DNA from: Mycolicibacterium peregrinum
GTDB lineage: Bacteria; Actinomycetota; Actinomycetes; Mycobacteriales; Mycobacteriaceae
Assembly: GCF_001665785.1 (NCBI RefSeq)
Contig: NZ_LZSO01000008.1
Span: forward strand, 124,001-188,000
Reading direction: 5' to 3'
DNA: 64,000 bases
This document shows, piece after piece, positions 61,547 through 64,000 of this stretch (position 1 is the stretch's first letter; each line of letters begins with the position of its first letter). The notes below the pieces were generated by a model. That model searched no databases and was not told the DNA's origin. It saw only the letters and a program-made list of their open reading frames with translations. A program made the translations under genes and the position numbers.

Positions 61547-64000
61547 ATGACCACACACCACATCGAACCGGCATTGACCGGCACCGAGCTGCTGGTACCA
61601 GGGCGCGGCGGTGTGGTGCGGGTGTTGGGCGGGCCGGGCACCGGCAAGAGCTCGCTGTTGATCCACACGGCGGTCGAGCACATCGCGGCGGGCACCGATC
61701 CCGAGTCGGTGCTTCTGCTGACCGGTTCGGCTCGGTTGCGGGGCGAGGCCAGGGCCGCCATCACCGCCCGCCTGCTCGGGGCGGGCACGCACGGCGTCGT
61801 GCGGGAACCGATGGTGCGCACCGTGCATTCGTATGCGTTCGCTCTGCTGCGGCTGGCGGCTCAGCGCAACGGTGATCCGCCGCCGCGGCTGATCACCACC
61901 GCCGAACAGGACGGCATCATCCGGGAACTGCTGGCCGGAGATATCGAGGACGGTGCGGATTCTCTCGTGGGCTGGCCCGAGCAGCTGTGGCCCGCGCTCA
62001 GTACCGCAGGCTTCGCCACCGAGCTGCGTGATCTGATGGCCCGCTGCACAGAGCGCGGCGTGGATCCGCGTGCGCTGCAACGGCTGGGTCGTTCGGCGGG
62101 GCGCCCGGAATGGTTGGCGGCGGGCCGGTTTGCCCAGGCCTACGAGCAGATCATGCTGCTGCGGTCGGCCGTCGGGATGGCCGCGCCGCAGGCCACGGTC
62201 CCCGCGCTGGGGGCGGCCGAACTGGTTGGTGCGGCGCTGGAGGCGCTCGGGACCGACGCGGATCTGCTGGCCGCCGAGCGGGCACGGATCAGCCTGCTGC
62301 TGGTCGACGACGCCCAGCACCTCGACCCGCAGGCCGCGTTGTTGGTGCGGGTGCTGGCCGCCGGGGCGGGCCTGACCGTCATCGCGGGCGACCCGGACCA
62401 GACGGTGTTCTCCTACCGTGGCGCCGATCCGGTGTTGTTGGGCGATCACGGCGGGGAGGATGCCCCGGCGATCATCCTCACCCAGTCGCGCCGCTGTGCA
62501 CCCGCGGTCGCTGCGGCGATATCGGGTATCGCCCGCCGCCTGCCCGGGGTGGGCGCCGGGCGCGCGATGGAAGGCAACCCGGAGCATGGACAGGGTGAGG
62601 TGACCATGCGATTGGCGGCCACGCCGCATGCCGAGAATGCCTACATCGCCGATGCGCTGCGCCGTGCTCATCTGGTGGACGGGGTCCCTTGGTCCGAGAT
62701 GGCGGTGGTGGTGCGTTCGGTTCCGCGGGTGGGCGCGGCGCTGGCTCGGGCACTGAGCGGCGCCGGGGTGCCGGTGCACGCCACGGGTGCCGATCTGGGG
62801 CCGGCCCAGCAGCCTGCGGTCGCGGCGCTGCTGACGGTATTGGAGGTGACGGCGGCCGGGAGGCTCGACGGCGACAGCGCGGTCAACCTGCTCACGGGTC
62901 CGATCGGGCGCGTTGACCCGGTGACCCTGCGGCAGTTGCGACGAGCGCTGCGGCGTGTCGATGGTTCCACGCCACCAAAGGATTTCACCGATCTGCTCGT
63001 TGCCGCGATCGATGCGGAGCCGGCCGGGTTGTCGGCCGAACACGTCAAGCCGTTGCGCCGGCTGCGGTCGGTGCTGGCCGCCGCCCGTCGCAGTCAACGG
63101 GACGGCGCCGATCCGCGCCACACCCTGTGGCAGGCCTGGAACGCCTGCCGATTGCAGCCGCGCTGGCTGGCCGCCAGTGAGCGGGGCGGCACCATCGGCG
63201 CCCAGGCCGACCGCGACCTGGACGCCGTGACCACGCTGTTCGATGTGGCCGATCAGTATGTGAGCCGCACGGCGGGGGCGTCACTGCGCGGGCTGGTGGA
63301 CCACGTGGCGACCTTGGGCTCGTCGATTTCGGCTTCGGATGCGAACGCCAGGCCTGACGCGGTCTCGGTGCTCAGCGCGCACGCCGCACTCGGCAGGGAA
63401 TGGGACTTCGTGGTCATCGCCGGAGTGCAGGAAGGGCTGTGGCCCAACACCATTCCGCGCGGCGGGATCCTGGGCACGCAGAATCTGGTGGATGTGCTCG
63501 ACGGGGTGGCCGCGCCCGATGACCGCGCGGTGTCCACCCGCGCCCCCCTGCTCGCCGAGGAACGGCGGCTGTTGATGGCAGCGATGGGGCGGGCCCGGAC
63601 CCGGCTGCTGGTGACCGCGGTCGACAGCGATGGCGGGGACGAATCGCTGTTGCCGTCCCTTTTCTGTGCCGAACTGGCCGAACTGGCAACGGAATCCGCG
63701 CCGCTTCCGCCATTGGCCGCACCGCGGGTGCTGGTGCCGTCGGCGGTGGTCGGCCGGCTGCGGGCTGTCGTGTGCGCGCCGGAAGGTGCCGTCGACGACG
63801 AGTCCCGGTCCTGTGCGGCAACCCAATTGGCCAGGCTGGCCGCAGCCGGGGTGCCGGGGGCGGATCCGTCGCAATGGCACACCATGACGGCATTGTCCAC
63901 CCAGGAGCCGCTGTGGTCGGATCCCGAACACGTGGTGAAGCTGTCGCCGTCGACGCTGCAGATGCTCACCGACTGCCCGCTGCGCTGGCTGCTGGAGCGG
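61547..64000 (+). CDS. adnA: AdnA subunit of the AdnAB helicase-nuclease (partial)
   Basis: ATP-dependent DNA motor and nuclease that resects double-strand breaks in mycobacteria; AdnB should follow outside the window. The gene runs off the right end, giving the first 818 codons of about 1050. Visible UvrD-like motifs: Walker A GGPGTGKSSLL (residues 28-38), SARLRGEA, LLLVDDAQHLDPQAALLV (Walker B region), VIAGDPDQTVFSYRG, LTQSRRC, SVLSAHAALGREWDFVVIAGVQEGLWPN and MAAMGRARTRLLVTAVD. The last residues LSPSTLQMLTDCPLRWLLER start the RecB-like nuclease domain. The first Cys of the possible iron-sulfur site is in TDCPLRW. Partial because of the window, not truncation. Confidence 0.93.
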   Translation, partial: MTTHHIEPALTGTELLVPGRGGVVRVLGGPGTGKSSLLIHTAVEHIAAGTDPESVLLLTGSARLRGEARAAITARLLGAGTHGVVREPMVRTVHSYAFALLRLAAQRNGDPPPRLITTAEQDGIIRELLAGDIEDGADSLVGWPEQLWPALSTAGFATELRDLMARCTERGVDPRALQRLGRSAGRPEWLAAGRFAQAYEQIMLLRSAVGMAAPQATVPALGAAELVGAALEALGTDADLLAAERARISLLLVDDAQHLDPQAALLVRVLAAGAGLTVIAGDPDQTVFSYRGADPVLLGDHGGEDAPAIILTQSRRCAPAVAAAISGIARRLPGVGAGRAMEGNPEHGQGEVTMRLAATPHAENAYIADALRRAHLVDGVPWSEMAVVVRSVPRVGAALARALSGAGVPVHATGADLGPAQQPAVAALLTVLEVTAAGRLDGDSAVNLLTGPIGRVDPVTLRQLRRALRRVDGSTPPKDFTDLLVAAIDAEPAGLSAEHVKPLRRLRSVLAAARRSQRDGADPRHTLWQAWNACRLQPRWLAASERGGTIGAQADRDLDAVTTLFDVADQYVSRTAGASLRGLVDHVATLGSSISASDANARPDAVSVLSAHAALGREWDFVVIAGVQEGLWPNTIPRGGILGTQNLVDVLDGVAAPDDRAVSTRAPLLAEERRLLMAAMGRARTRLLVTAVDSDGGDESLLPSLFCAELAELATESAPLPPLAAPRVLVPSAVVGRLRAVVCAPEGAVDDESRSCAATQLARLAAAGVPGADPSQWHTMTALSTQEPLWSDPEHVVKLSPSTLQMLTDCPLRWLLER

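Overview
The window is high-GC chromosomal DNA from a mycobacterium, most likely a fast-growing environmental species (Mycolicibacterium-type). Gene content and order follow the Mycobacterium tuberculosis Rv3241c to Rv3202c segment in inverted orientation: hpf, secA1, Rv3235-like, Rv3231c-like, Rv3230c/desA3, rsgA-aroA, HMCES, Rv3224-like SDR, YbaK, sigH-rshA, biotinylated TB7.3, pdtaS, whiB1, lipid kinase, Rv3217c-like, GNAT, entC, gpm2, parA/soj, Rv3212-like, rhlE, Rv3210c/Rv3209-like, TB9.4, TetR, DUF3152, moeZ, Rv3205c-like, alkyltransferase-like protein, lipV and adnA. The last gene runs off the right edge. No rRNA, tRNA, CRISPR array, prophage or insertion sequence is visible.

Layout. 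0-14.4 kb: ribosome hibernation and Sec export, then envelope/lipid genes (SbmA/BacA-like ABC exporter-importer, WS/DGAT-like protein, BCCT osmolyte carrier, secreted amidohydrolase) and the stearoyl-CoA desaturase pair, whose two promoters share a palindromic operator. 14.4-23.9 kb: a small secreted protein, SDRs, rsgA-aroA, HMCES DNA-crosslink sensor, methyltransferases, a TetR-crotonase pair and a very short MymT-like metallothionein gene. 23.9-30.3 kb: an accessory acyl-CoA operon (two acyl-CoA dehydrogenases plus a double-length CaiB/BaiF CoA-transferase) with a near-perfect CRP-type site upstream. 30.3-36.2 kb: core stress and regulatory genes (ybaK, sigH-rshA, ribosomal bL37, TB7.3, pdtaS, whiB1, lipid kinase). 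36.2-47 kb: a second type II dehydroquinase, then an accessory island with an MmyB-type regulator, an E. coli-type IlvD paralogue and a four-gene operon (APC permease, unknown 115-aa protein, YhfX-like PLP protein, aldehyde dehydrogenase). A divergent GntR regulator and a separate amidase carry the same operator, so they form one small regulon. 47-64 kb: core genes again, ending with the AdnAB recombination motor.

How genes may work together. The GntR operator ACTTATCAG-N5-CTGATAAGT occurs three times, before the permease operon, over the gntR promoter and before the amidase. It predicts uptake, hydrolysis, PLP-dependent conversion and oxidation of an amide- or amino-acid-like compound; this is the best candidate for an undescribed system here. 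Two DNA-damage (RecA-independent, PafBC-type) promoter motifs are visible, one before sigH and one before adnA. The sigH one sits directly upstream of an alternative upstream start codon that would give an N-terminally extended sigma factor. Several genes have a -10 hexamer 6-7 bases before an ATG/GTG, implying leaderless transcripts. Many gene ends carry long perfect hairpins. All functional calls come from reading motifs and remembered family features; no database search was run.
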